Shown here: piece by piece, positions 1 through 13,700 of the stretch
Layout: each line of letters begins with the position of its first letter
Position numbering within the stretch: the stretch's first letter is position 1
NCBI GenBank assembly: GCA_027704905.1
Contig: CM051021.1
Coordinates: 2,123,704 to 2,187,703, forward strand
Source of the DNA: Muraenolepis orangiensis
Lineage: Eukaryota > Chordata > Actinopteri > Gadiformes > Muraenolepididae
Direction: 5' to 3'
DNA: 64,000 nt
Position numbers and translations under genes: made by a program
The notes under the pieces: generated by a model
Told to the model about the DNA's origin: nothing
What the model saw: the letters and a program-made list of their open reading frames with translations, nothing else
Database searches by the model: none

Positions 1-1587
1 CCTTATACATCCGAAACATACGGATATAGTATCAGGGTGTGAGTATGAATTCTAGGTTAACGATGGCATCATATCATTAATGACGTTACAAGTGGTGGGA
101 TATTATCGATTTTATTAGGATTTTTAGGAATTCATAGGGAGTGTGTTTTTCCTCGTGGGGAAGGATTAGCATGACGTCAGCCCAGCCACACATGGCCTGG
201 CTCACTAAAGAAGAAGGCCTGTGTCTTCATGGCCTAAGTGAGCAGAGAGCAGACAGCCCTGCCCTGGAGAGAGAGGCGTTATGTAACATTGTGTGTGTGT
301 GTGTGTGTGTGTCTGTCTTCCACGGGTCAGGGGCACCCTCTGCCTGTCGTCATCCTTACTGCAGCAGCAGAGAGAACATTAGTTCATGTAACTGTTGTTC
401 TCTGGTCACGTAGCACCATTTCTCTAGGGCTGTTGTTTCAACTGTTGTTCTCTGGTCATGTAGCACCAGTTCTCTAGGGCTGTTTCACTGTGTCTCTGGT
501 CATGTAGCACCAGTTCTCTAGGGCTGTTGTTCTAACTCTTGTTCTCTGGTCATGTAGCACCAGTTCTCTAGGGCTGTTGTTCTCTGGTCATGTAGCGCTG
601 GTTCTCTAGGGCTGTTGTTCTCTGGTCATGTAGCGCTGGTTCTCTAGGGCTGTTGTTCTCTGGTCATGTAACAGCCCCTGTTTCATTCAAAATTCACCCG
701 TTCACTACATTCCTTCATTTATATTTGTGTTGTTCCATTCCTACATATCATCTCAACAAGCTGTTTAGGATGTAGTTGTTGTTGAGACTTTCTCAGAAGG
801 CAGCATGTGCTTGTGTCTGGGTTCTGTCCAGCGATCCAGCGTGCTGCCGGGGTACTCGGGGTGGAATAGAGCGTTGTTCTCCTGTCTAGGAGACCCTGGC
901 TCCTAGTGCGTCCCTCGTCCCACGCAGCCACCTGTTCTGTGAGAGGAACAGAGGGTCTCCTGTATAGACACAAAAGCAGGGGTTCTGTGGACGAGGCGTT
1001 CGCCACTTGTGGGATCTATAAAAACAAACTTGACAGGAGAATCTGACCATCGGTACGGACATTTCTGGAGATGGGGGGTGGGGACATTTGTGATGTGGTT
1101 GGTGAGGTATCTCAAACATCTAATTAGTGCTTTTTGTGAAACGTAAAACTTTCCAGAAATATCCACGTTATCACAAACGTTCAAACCCGGCGGTGGGATT
1201 TGAACTTGCGGTTTTGGCGGTGAGCCGTAACTTTTCTGTGAGCGCACGGATAAAGATGTAACCTAAGACTTAACTCAAATCAATTTAAATCAAAGTCTGC
1301 TCACTATGTAATCAGCCCAGAGCGGAGGAGAGGGGTGCGCGAGTTTGCGTACCGATGAGATGATCGTAGCCCGGTTGTAGAAATCCAAGATCACATCAGA
1401 TAGCTTTCAAGAATTGCAGAGCAGAGCTCTCTCATTGATTCTGTATAATATATTTTAATAGTGTGCACCAAGTATGATTGAAGTTTGAACGTGTTGTTTA
1501 GAAGCGCTCCACTGGTCCTCTCTGCCGGACTCTGACTGGTCCTTCTTCTCCCCCTCTCCCTCACTTTGCTCTCACCTTCTTCCTCAG
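1..1587. other. upstream intronic sequence, no exon recognised
   Basis: Presumed intron of the EHBP1L1 gene, since the first recognisable exon (1588) begins in phase 1 and so needs an upstream exon. It holds a short GT run near 290-312 and the minisatellite described separately at about 380-675. No reading frame with good splice sites and recognisable protein was found in 680-1587. The N-terminal C2-domain exons expected for this family are not here and should lie to the left of the window. Confidence 0.5.
378..675 (+). repeat. minisatellite, GGTCATGTAGCACCAGTTCT family
   Basis: About seven degenerate copies of a unit built around GGTCATGTAGC, CAGTTCTCTAGGGCTG and TTGTTCTCT, with lengths from about 38 to 62 bases. 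The reverse complement of the same unit forms another array at about 26,735-26,930, in an intron near the 3' end of the same gene. Confidence 0.85.
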
Positions 1588-1791
1588 TGCCGACCTCCGT
1601 GGCCAGAAGGCCACATAGCTTCCACAGTGACCCCTGCTGGGCGGAAGGCCAAGGGCCCCACGGCCGCCCCTCCTCCTTTGCCTCCTCTGCTTCAGGGCCC
1701 GTCCCTGGGCCCCTCCCCCCCTCTTCCCTCCCCTCCTCCCCCCCGGTGTCCCCTGTCCACCCCCCAGCTCTGCCTAGCGGGCCCCTGCCAG
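1588..1791 (+). CDS. ehbp1l1: ehbp1l1 proline-rich exon 1 of window
   Basis: Acceptor TTCCTCAG, donor CCAG|GTACCG. Both ends are phase 1, which selects the frame starting VPTSVARRPHSF and ending PALPSGPLPG. The sequence is Pro/Ser-rich with no domain. The two other open frames in this GC-rich stretch are shadows, because they do not join the next exon. Confidence 0.6.
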
Positions 1792-4700
1792 GTACCGCAG
1801 ACATGCAGCCAAGACACATTCATCAGGAGAGATTTCTATTGTCCATATGCAACAAGTCCAATGGAGTGCTTACTCCCCATTCCCTCCCGCAGTAGGAGTT
1901 TACTACAGTTGAACACTATGTACTATACTATGTTCTATACTTCTATACTATACAACACTATACTATAACAATACTGTACACAATAAAAATAACAATAAAG
2001 TGACTGTCAGATGATATGTCAAGAAATTGTACTTTTGCAATGTGCAATTTTTCGATATTATTTAAATGCAGTCTGTTTATATCCAAAATAGTGGATTCAA
2101 ATAGCATTTCCCACCAAGTTATCCTGATAACATTATAGACATTATAACATTATAACAACATTATAATAACAACATTATATAACATCATATCTCTGCAATA
2201 CACATCTACATTTATTTTTGTCTTTCTTTCATTTTACCTTCTTTCTTTCATTCTTTCCTTCTTTCCTTCTTTCCCCCCTCCCCCTCCCCCCCAAGCCTCC
2301 GCCCCCCGCTCTGCTACCAAGAGGCCCCCGAGCATCCCCTCCTTCTGTGCCTTCCCCTCTCCTTCCTCCCCCCCGGCCGGTCAGGGCCCCTCCCCCCCTC
2401 CCCCGCAGCCCCAAGCCCCCGCCCTCCCCCCTCACCCCCTGGTGGAGGCGGGAGGCTCGGCTGCCCTCACCAGGCCCTGCAGTCTGCCCTCGGCCCCTGA
2501 CTCAGGTACTGCTCACGGCGTGGCCCTCTCCACCACGCGCTGATCGGAGATCTGATTCTGATCTCCGTTTGCTGTGCATTTCATTTTCCTATCCCTTTAT
2601 GTGATTTGTGGTCTGTTGTGTTTGTGTGGGTCCTCTCCTCTCCTGCTGGTCTCCCAGGGTCCTGGCAGAGTGAATGGAGGCCTCCTAAGCCCCAGGCTCC
2701 TCTGGCTCAACCGGGCCTCTCGCCCAAGTTTCTCAAACCGGGCGGCCTTAAAACCCACCCCGGCGGCGGCAAGGCTGCCTCTTTTCCCGCGAGGCAGGCC
2801 AAGAGAGCCAAGCCCGCCGCGGGGTCCCTGCTCGCCGGGTCCTTCGATTTCACCCACCCAACCGGGTCCCCCGGCTCCGCCTCTGATCCCTCCTCCCCCG
2901 ACGACCTCCCCTCTCCTTCCCCACTCCCCTCCGCCCCCGCCCCCGAGACCCTGCTCCCGCTCGCCGCCGTCCGGCCGAACCTTTCTCCGGTCTCGGGGCC
3001 CCCGGTGGCCCCCTGCTCGGCGTTCCCCTCGGCCCCCACCGCCCGGGACCTTAGCCCTGCCCACGGAGGCTCCCCCTCCCCCGCCGCCGCCCCTCCCCCC
3101 CAGCCAGGTACAGCAGGCGTGTGTTTGGCGTGACCAGGGCCGTCCGACCGGTTTCTCAAAGTTGTTTTTGCCGCGGTGTTTGATCATGTTATTTGCATTT
3201 TTTTAGAATGGGTTTGTGCCGTGTGTACACACTCTCAGATTGAGGAGTATTGTGTGTCTGTGTTTGGTTGTACAGTGTGTACAGTGTGTACCGTGTGTAC
3301 AGTGTGTACAGTGTGTACAGTGCACACTGTGATCAGGGGTTCTTCAGGCACCTGCAGACACTGCATGTCTCAGCATGTGTTCTCAAACTCTATTTACATG
3401 ATCTCTCTCTCTCTCTGCTCTTTTCCCTGTCCTTTGCCTTTTTGGTTTTTGTATTTCCCGCCTGCGTTTCCGTCTCCATCCTCACCGTCCTTCCCTCTGC
3501 GGTCCAGCAGCCTTGCTCCTGGCGGGTCGGTCTCCGGACCAGACGTGGGTGCCTGGATATGCCCCCTCACGGAGGTCCGAGGACGCTCCTGCGGCCCCGG
3601 CGACCTGCTTAGCGGGCCCTCAAACGCTGCTCTCTGCCCCCCACCCTCAGCTGCCTCATATTTCCCCGAATCCCCCCCAACTTGATCTCCAAGCACCAGC
3701 CTCCTTAGTGTCCCCAGATAACCAAGACCCTGAAGGTACTGAAGAGTCCAGTGACCTTCTGGTTAGACCCACAACTAACAACTAATCAATGAGAGACTCT
3801 GTTTACCTACTGGACCGACATGAGGTGGGCGGCAGTGGCTCAGTCGGTTTGGACTTGGGGCTTGGGGAACCGGAGGGTCGCCGGTTCAACAGGAAACACC
3901 TCCTGGGTGCACTGCCGAGGTGCCCTTGAGCAAGGCACCAGACCCCTCCCCTGCTCCCCTGTATATACAATAGCTGATACCCACTGCTCCTCATACTAGG
4001 ATGGGTTAAAGGAGAGGAACTCATTTCACTGTGTGTACATGTGACCAATAAAGAGGATTCAATCCCTCCAGATTTAGAATTATATTTAGATGAGGTCATA
4101 GATGAAGAGATGGTTCACTCTGCTGGTTATTTAAAGCTAAACAGTTGACTCTCACTATATTTGGTGTCTCTTTTCTGTTCCTCTTTTCACAACATACCCT
4201 TTAATGGTTCTCCTTCTATTATGTTCTTAGAATACAAGAGGCTCCTAACCACCCTGGCAGAGGAGGACAACGCCTATTCAGTACCCACAGGTGAGGAGAA
4301 AGAACCCCGATATGCTGCTTCTTCTTCAATAGGTTTGTCTCTATAGCGTCTAAAGCTCAGTAGGTTTCTAGCGGCTGATCCCCGATGGGGTTTTTCTGTT
4401 GCAGGGGCCGACGGCGTCTCGGACCAGAGGCGGGACGCGTCCGGGGCCCTGGAGAGGAAGCTAAGAGGCGGGGCTTTCGGGGTGGAGCCGGTCAGGATAT
4501 CAGCAGGGTGAGTGAGCGTAACGAGTCATAACCGGTTAGGTTTCATGCATGCATGGGCCCCGGTTGGTGGATTTAACCAATTCATCCCCATTGAGTTGAT
4601 TAAGGAATGAATGAATGAATGAATGAATGAATGAATTCCGTTGATGGACTGCAGCATGTTAAGCATTGTTTGGACTTTGTGCAATGCTCTGTGTGGCAGA

Positions 4701-7700
4701 TGGGCTGACTCCATGAAACTAAATGCTCAATAAAGTTAAATAACAAATTTGTATGTTTCTAATTTGTTTATTTATTCACAACTTTTTTTTTCTTCTTGGC
4801 TTGTTTTGCTTCACTGTATGGGTATGCTGTTAATATTTTGTCGTGGATAAGACCTTCTATTTCCTTTCACTGGAACCTGAGAATCGGTTAATAAGGCCCA
4901 TCGTAATAGGGTGATTTGTATTTCAAACTAAATACATGCATCTAGAAATATATAGAAATCTTTTCTCTTAGGTTCTTTCATAAAAAGTATCAATATTGTG
5001 AAATAAGATCTGAGTATGTTTAGTACAGGGCTGCTGACGGTGTTCCAGAAGGTTTACTCCAGAAGTTAACTTTTTTTAATAGTCTACAAAAGTACAATAA
5101 AAATAAAATAAAGAGATGAATAACTCTGACATGAAAGAAACAGTTACATTTATATTCAAGTGCTAAATTAACAATAGATGCAAACAGAAATAAAGCCTAA
5201 TGCTCTGGTTGCCCGTCATGTTCCAACCGAGTATGGTTGAAACAGCCTCACATGACATGAGGTCAACTGACTGGTGAGGCGGCACACATGTGGATCCTGG
5301 TGAACAGAGCAGATGGAACACGCTAGAGCTCTTCCTCTAGTGTGTGTGGTGGAGGCTGTTTGACCTGTGGGCCTTCATTAACGGACCCACAGATGTGCAG
5401 CCTCACCAGCCATAGAGTATTCAGTCTAACTCAGGCCAGATGAGGCTGCTTCAACCAGACTCTAATCAGTCTGACTGGGGCCAGGTGAGGCTGCTTCATC
5501 CAGACTCTAATCAGTCTGACTGGGGCCAGGTGAGGCTGCTTCATCCAGACTCTAATCAGTCTGACTGGGGCCAGGTGAGGCTGCTTAAACCAGACTCTAA
5601 TCAGTCTGACTGGGGCCAGGTGAGGCTGCTTCATCCAGACTCTAATCAGTCTGACTGGGGCCAGGTGAGGCTGCTTAAACCAGACTCTAATCAGTCTGAC
5701 TCAGGCCAGCTGAGGCTGCTTCAACCAGACTCGAATCAGTCTGACTGGGGCCAGGCGAGGCTGCTTCGACCAGACTCTAATCAGTCTGACTGGGGCCAGG
5801 CGAGGCTGCTTCGACCAGACTCTAATCAGTCTGACTGGGGCCAGGCGCACACACACTCCACAGTGATACTGTTGGCATTCTTGTTTGCGGCAAAGCAATT
5901 ATGATGCCACGGTCCTGTAATGTTGTTTGGCTTAAGCCGCTCCGGTTGGAAGTGCACTCCGGTTCCGTGGTTTATCACGGATGGACACACAGAGGGACAA
6001 CCATTGGCAGCTGATGTTCAGGTGTATCAAATGTGTCATAAACTTCACGTCACGTCCGGCTGTGAGCCGGTGTGTTGGACATCACAGTTACCTCTTTAAA
6101 AAAAATCCCTGGGTTGATATTTGGTTTCACATCAGTTGCCAAGAAGGGCAGCGTTACATGGGGGGCGGCAGTAGCTCAGGAGGTCGAGCAGGTCGTCTCT
6201 GCTGGTTCCATTCCCCAGCTCCTCCTCCTCCTTAGCCAAGTGTGGAGGTGTCTCTGAGCAAGACACCCTGACCCTAACTGCTCCCGGCGGAGCGCTGGCG
6301 GGAGCCTTGCATGGCTGACTGTGACTGTGAGTCTGTTATCAGTCATTTAGTCTCTCTCCAGGTGGTATACAGTCCTTTATCATTCATCTAGTCTACAGGC
6401 TGTTTTCATTAATGTAGTCTACAGTCTGTTTTTATTCATCTAGTCTACGGTCTGTTTTTATTCATCTAGTCTACGGTCTGTTTTTATTCATCTAGTCAGT
6501 TTTTATTCATCTAGTCTACAGTCTGTTTTTATTCATCTAGTCTACCGTCTGTTATTCCTCCTTTAGTCTCTCTTCAGGTGGAATAGAGTCCCTTATCATT
6601 AATTTAGTCCAGTCCCTGGAGTTTGTGTTTTGGATACGTGTTTTGTAGCCACAAGCGGCTTCACGTCGCTGCGTGTTGCAGCGGTCCAGTTAGTTTCAGA
6701 ACGCTATCTTGTTATCCTGTTCCAAGTCGTTGCATTTCCTGCTGTGTTGTTGCCAGTCTTCAGCCACGCAGTGAGGAACTTCATTGGACTTTCTTATCTC
6801 GCGTTTAACGAAACCAAACAGGTTTCCTGTGTTTGTGTGGCGGAAGCAGCAAGCAGTGTGACAGACAGAGGCAGGAATGCAATGTGGGAGACATTTCTTC
6901 AACAGAGCATGTCATGGTGACTAAACAAATGTTGCTGGCCGTATGGACTGTTGTCGTCAAATAATATATATATATAAAACTATAATCTATAATGATGGTA
7001 CGGTGAATGAATGAATGCCAGACAACTCAATGTGCATGTGGGTCATCCTGTGCCGCTGACTGTGAGGAGTGGTCGCTCATGCTTGGCATCAGCGGCTTTG
7101 GCAAAGCCATCTCTCTATTGACCTTGTAACTCTGACCTCGTTTGTTTGTCCTGCAGACCTGAGAGCTTGGTCTCTCTGCTGCCCTTTAACCCCTGCGCCC
7201 CCTCGGCCCCTGGGCTATGTTATTTGGAGATGCCCAAAGCTGAGAAGGTTCCAGTTGAAATAAACCCGACCGAGGCTCCTCTCAAAGTTCAAGAGCTTGC
7301 GCCTTTGCACCCCGGGGCACTCGAGCAAAGTCTGGACAATCCTGAGTCCTGGTCCATCTCATCGGTGGGAGAATCCCCAGACAGGCAGAGGAGTCACTTG
7401 ACCAAGATGACCATTCAGTTAGGGCCCTCCAAGCCTGTGCAGAGTAAGCCCAATTCTGCCTCCAACACCGCCAGACCAGTCCAAACCACACCGCAAATAG
7501 GTCAATCTTTAGAAACGACCCCAAACCAGAAGCAAAGGATAGAAGTAGTCCAAATGCCAGATGTCCACATGGGGGACCACACTGTACCTATGGACTTAGG
7601 GTAAGTGTGGCATGGTGCTCAATCGTCAATCGTGCTCAGTCGTTTGTAGTTTGGAAAGATGATCAATAGTTTTAGCATCACGTACTTGAATTGCTATAAA

Positions 7701-10700
7701 CATTGCTCCACATTAAAATGAGTCGTATTCATCATTTTAAAAAGGAGTGTTCAGTGTTGCTATCATATTTGACAATTTGTTCGGCCCATTACATGTTCTT
7801 TGGTCTCTGATGTCTCCTGTCTCTTCAGAGAGAAGAGAACAGCTGCCTCCCTACTGTCTGGCCCCAAAGAGGTCAGCTCGGATTCCCCCTCAATGGCGAT
7901 GACAAAAACATTAGAAGCCAATTGTGGAAAAGGCAACGTGGTTACGGACATACTGTCGATTGATCCTCAAACACAGAGCCCAGAAATTGCACCTGCTGCT
8001 CCGAAATCATCGAAGGATCAGAAACCGAAAGATGTTGCAACCGTGCCCGTGCCAAGCACTTTGAAAAAAGCCTCAGATGTTGGATCACAATTACATACAC
8101 ATGAAGAAGAATCTGATGTACACCTTGCATCTTCCTGCGCAAGGATGTTAAGTGTACCTGGTCCGACCCAAAATACAATTATACAGGGAACAGAAACAAT
8201 CAATATGTGTAAAGATACAACGCCACATGATGGAAGACCAGACACAAGGGACAAACAGGCAACCCCTAATATTATTGCTGAAGAAAAGTGTAGCAATACT
8301 TGGACAGAAGAAATGCCCCCATCTGTTCTAAGGGAAGATGCCTCTTTAGGGTTTTCCGTGACCTCAAAGCAGAATTATGAAATAGTGAGAGAAAAAGTGA
8401 GAGACCCCTGTGTTAATGAGCTATTGCCATCATGCCCACAGCCTACAGTCATACCTGGGATTCCATCTTTAGAGCAGCAACTGGATGCAAATTGGCCAGC
8501 TGATGGGATATCACTACGGGAGAAGTTACCCAGCAAGGGAATGGTGTCATGTGCACGTTCAAATGATGAGCATTTACTCTGCGGTGCAAATATGGTAAAC
8601 ACAACCACATCCTGTCCCAAATCGAACAGTATTCCAGGGTTTCCAACTGCTCTCAATCAAGAGCCCAATATGGTCCATATTCTTCCTACATGCCCCAGAG
8701 TTACAACTGTTCCAGGTTTTGCCTCAACTGGAAAGTGTTACAAGGAATGGGTCATGGATAGAAGTTTTCTTTGGACCCAAAAAGCACAGATAAAAGAGCC
8801 ATTTATTTCCCACATATCTCACATTGGGGAAAATCCTGTTGATACAATGATAGTTCGAGCCATGGTGGCCCTGATGCCAACATGTCCCAGGAAGACTAGG
8901 GTACCAGGATTGCCTTCAGCTGAAAAGCAGAAGGATTCAAACAGTCCAAGTATGGCCTGTCTACTGCCCACATGTCCCGAGCAAACAATAATTCCGGGGA
9001 TGCCTTCGACCCATAGAGTGCAGATTAGCAATGACAGCTGGCACAAGTTAAGAAGCATAAAGAAAGAGTTCAAAAATACACGGCTGTGTGTGATTCATGG
9101 CAGACCAGAAATATCTCCAGAACACCTAGAGGACATGGCGCACATGTTACCAGCCTGTCCCGGGACGGCCATCATCCCCGGCTTTCCGTCCGCGCCAAAA
9201 AAAGAGGCAGGGTTTGGGAAACTTCTGCCGACATGTCCGAAGGTAGCCAGAGCATCGGGCATTCCCTCTAAAACGTGTATCGGGGGTGCAGATAAGCCCT
9301 GGCATAAGAACACACCTCTGGTGTGGTTGGTAACATTAAAGAATAGAGAAAGTCTTTTTTCACATATTGATCACAATCAACACATTGCTGATTCTGAAAT
9401 GGTAGCCATTTTGCCTTCATGTCCTATGAAGTCAAGATTCCCAGGTTTTCCCTCAGCTCCCAAAAGAATAGCGCCCAGTATGGTCTGTATGTATCTAACA
9501 TGTCCTATGGCAAGCAGGACTGCAGGTCTACCAACCAGGAAACCACTGAGTTCAGACAACACCACCTGGTTGCTACTCAAAACCCATCGTTTAGGCAGGC
9601 CCCTGAGCAATCGACCTTGTCATGTTATGGATGAAATATCAAAAATGAGTAAAGATTTTCATAACATGGAAGATATGTTACCATCTTGTCCAAGCAAAGC
9701 GACCATCAATGGTTTCCCCTCTGCCCCGAGAAAAGCTTCCAATATGGCAAACCTTCTGCCTGCTTGTCCGAAGGTGGCCAAAACTTTAGGCTTAGCATCT
9801 AAAAGGTGTAGGAAGAGTGGTGAGGAAGTTTGGCACGTGGGTGATTCCTTGTGGCTCAAGCCATTGGCTAAAGAATACACGCCCATTGGTCATTGGCCAG
9901 GGATGATGTGCAGAAATCCTAGAACGATGAAAGCCATGCTAGATATGATGCCCTCTTGTCCACAAAAAGCCACAACACCTGGTTTTCCTTCTGCACCAAG
10001 ACAAGATATCTGTATGGTTAGTATTCTGTCCACTTGCCCCCTACAGTCAAGGGTCCCTGGGCTTCCTTCTAAAGAACCAAATATATTACATGATAAGGAT
10101 TTGGAAATAGTTCAACTGCTTTTATTAGACAAGCCTGTAAGGGAAGGAAAACTGTTGATCCCTAAAATATATTTTCATTTCCATGAAAATAGGGAATGGT
10201 TTAGTTCAGTGGCTATATCGCCATCCTGTCCTGTGAAAACTGTGATTCCAGGTTTTCCCTCTGCACCCCAGAAATTAACACAGAGTATGGTCAATATTGT
10301 ACATACATGCCCTAGACAGACCCATGTTTCCGGCTTACCATCAAGGGTTTGCATTCATTCAGAAGGCAAAGGCTGGTATGTTCAAAATAAACAGACTAAA
10401 GAGAGACCGGCACAGAAACGATGCACTGAAATTCAACAGTGGGATCTAAGAGATGTACAATCAACAGAAAGTATGGCTGCCACATTGCCTTCTTGTCCTG
10501 AGATTACAAGTGTTCCTGGTTTCCCCTCTTTGTGGAGGCAGACATCAGCTTGCAGTCTAAATATGCATAATATGCAACCTACTTGTCCAACAATGTCTAC
10601 AGTTTCTGGAATGCCATTTTTAAACCATATTGAAACAGCCAATTGGTCAATTGATAAACGGCCTCATGTATCCCCTAAATTGAGATCAGTGCTGCATTTT

Positions 10701-13700
10701 GCGGAAATGTATTCAGTTGATCCCGAAATGGTTGCAAATATGGTATCTATGTTACCATCGTGCTCCAGTGAGGCTCGTTTGCCAGGCTTCCCATCAGACT
10801 CAAGCATTATGTTAGCAGATGTACCAAGTATAATACATATTCGCCACATTTGTCCAAAGCGTTCTAGGTGTTTCGGAATACCCTCCATGCATCCCACTGA
10901 CCTCGAGGAAGTTGGACTCAGAAATCAGGATTTCAAAGGATTGATTTGGGAAAGACAACCAGGGGACAGAACAAGTAAAAAAGTGATATGTGGTCAAAGG
11001 CTGCCTCTCATTGAGATACATATGGTTAAAATTATGGTTTCAATGTTGCCACCGTGTCCCAGAAGATCTTTCATGCCTGGATTTCCTTCGAAGTTTCCCC
11101 AAAGTAAACACACATTGGTCAACAAAGAGCACCACGGCATGTTTCAAACGTTGCCGACTTTCCCCAAGCACTCGGAGACTCCAGGTCTACCTGCCACAAA
11201 CCAGACCGCTGAGCCAGATGACTGGCAAGCATACAGGAATACTATTTGGACGAAAGGGTTCGGCACGTTTCCAGGACTTCAGCACATGTGGATAGTGAAG
11301 GAGATACCATCGAGTGACAGGGAAATTATGCTTAGTATGTTGCCGCCGTGTCATCGACACGCCCTCAGCCCAGGCTTTCCCTCTGCTGCACGATTGACGG
11401 ACCACTCCCTGCCCCCCGACAAGGATGGACCAGAGGTTGTTGGGCAAAAGATGACAAGCAAGCGATCATTCTCTCCGGAAGGTTCTATTGTCACTGACCT
11501 TACGTCAGCACACTCCGAACTTTCGGGAGACAAATACTCAAGTGGAAACAAAGTGGCGAAGGAAACATTGCTTCAACCTAATGCAACTCAAGTGCCCTTT
11601 AATAAGAAAGAAGGTGAATTACAACGTGGCTTGGTGTCTGGTGGTCATAAAGTGGAAAAGGGCTTTTGGACGGTCAGTGAGACTGAAGCTGTAGTCACTC
11701 TAGAGGAAGGGTGAGTGAGGCAAACAGGCCAATAAGATCATGTGTTTGTACAGACAATTGTGTGCTTTACCTTTAGCGGAGTAGTGGCTGAACAACCTGT
11801 CTTTCGAATTATATTTTCAGAAACTTGCAGTGCAGGATGTGGCACTTGATTCCTGACATGGCCTTAGTCTTGAGTGTGAGAGAGAGGTGGGTTGCAGGGG
11901 TTGGACGATTGCTGGCCTGTTTGACTTCTCCAACGCTTTGGCATAATTTCATCAACATCTGGCTGACTCATGTGTAGTTGTGGTTTTCTTTGCTGTTGTT
12001 TTTATCTCATGAATGATTTCCCCTTTTGTCAATAGTTATCCTGTGAGTGGAAATTGCCCACTCAGGGCCACCATAGTATGAGATGTGTGTGTGTGTGTGT
12101 GTGTGTGTGTGACTTTCCCTTGCCATAGAGCAGAGTGTCAATGAGAGTGTCGTTGACACTCTTTGGGCCCTTCACTCATTAATATGTGCCTGAGAGAGTG
12201 TCCAATTTGAGAGTACCCTGTGGCATGTCGTTTGGTTGGTGTATGTTTGCATGGCGTCGACTTGCATTGAAAGCTCATGGGATGGATTTGCAATACTAAT
12301 ATTTGAATATAGTTATATTCATTCTTATTTAAAGCAATGTGTGTTGATACAGAAGGAAGGACCTTTCAGGGATCAAGATAATAATTGTGTAATTGATAAT
12401 AAAATATAACAACATGCATTTTGTACCATTAGTGTAGTTGTTACGCAGAAAATCTGAAATATATATCATCTCTTATTTTGATGGCTATCTATTAAAGTAT
12501 AGCCTGTTTACATAGACATGGAATATTGCCTTAGGAAAATATAGTGTTTGTTTCATTGTGTGGCACTGTGCAGTTTTGGTTTATCTGGTAAAGTGGTCAC
12601 CCCTGATTATGATGTCATCTGCCCTCTCCATAGAAATCAAAACATGGTTTCACTGCTCCCGTCATGTCCATCTGCTGCTGTTGCACTGGGGTTCCCATCC
12701 ACCCACATCCAATCCGAAAAAGGTCCTACCGATGAGAGCATACTATGGGAGCAGCGATCCAAGCCCACCACAGAGCTCATCAAAGAGCCACAAGAGGACT
12801 GCATGGGGATGAGAGAAATGGTTGATATGGTCCCTTCGTGTCCCATTACTGCCAAAATACAGGGATTCCCTTCAAAAAGAGCTGAACTTGATGAAAGAAA
12901 GGCAGAGGAACAAAGCACCCCAGATCATTTAAATCCAACCACAGTTGGGGATCCCCATGCATTACCTTCACTTGAAAACGAGACAGACAGTAGGAGGGAA
13001 GATGAGATCAAGGAAGACATGGGTGACAGCCAGGAGTCCTGTGCTGAAAGGACAGAACCTCTGGATGTTTGTAAGGACATCGTCTTGCAAACCTGCCCCT
13101 GTGTATTCAATGATAGATTGAACATGGTAGATATCTTGTCCACTTTCCCAAATATATCCAGTATACCTGGTGTATCGTCAATCTCTCAGTGTGATTACAG
13201 CTCATGGATTTCTATGCCGGAGCCCCTGTTGGAGAATAAAAAGAAACACATACACAATGTTATGACAGACATTCCCCTGGAGGAAAGAGATCAAATGATA
13301 AATATGCATTTGGAACCAACCTGTCCGAAACAATCTATGATTTCTGGATTTCCATCAGTGCCTGACTCACATTTAACAGTCAGTTCTATAGGAAACATGG
13401 TAAGCCTGTTACCTTCTTGCCCAAAAGCCTCATGTATCCCAGGTGTACCGTCATCACAAGAGTCTTTGAACAGAACATGGCCATATGGCACACCTCTCTT
13501 GGAAAAGCAGAAAGAACACAAGGCAATAACCATCCAAGATATATTAAATAAGGACACAATGAAGCCAATGCTAGCTCTGACCCCAACCTGTCCCAAAGAA
13601 GCCTCCATCCCAGGATTCCCCTCAGTTCCGGAGCCTACGGTGATCTACCATGGGCCTAATATAGTTGACCTTTTACCGTCGTGCCCTGCAGTCTCTAGCA

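Larger units (their letters stand above)
4508..7156. other. 2.6 kb ehbp1l1 intron rich in repeats
   Basis: Contains a (GAAT)n run near 4608-4636, AT-rich unique DNA, the 45-base minisatellite at about 5440-5850, a SINE head near 6158-6330, and a degenerate tandem of TTTTTATTCATCTAGTC at about 6370-6545. Nothing coding was recognised between 6600 and 7156. Confidence 0.7.

Noticed and set aside
2218..3206. Alternative long proline-rich ORFs on both strands
   Set aside because: High GC keeps several frames open; only one frame per exon keeps the phase-1 chain of ehbp1l1.
5440..5850. CRISPR-like array
   Set aside because: Repeats are directly tandem without unique spacers, and the genome is eukaryotic. 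The same applies to the arrays at 48.5-51.0 kb and 54.6-55.0 kb.
5431..5904. ORFs on both strands with 15-residue repeats
   Set aside because: Artefact of a 45-base minisatellite; all frames are open.
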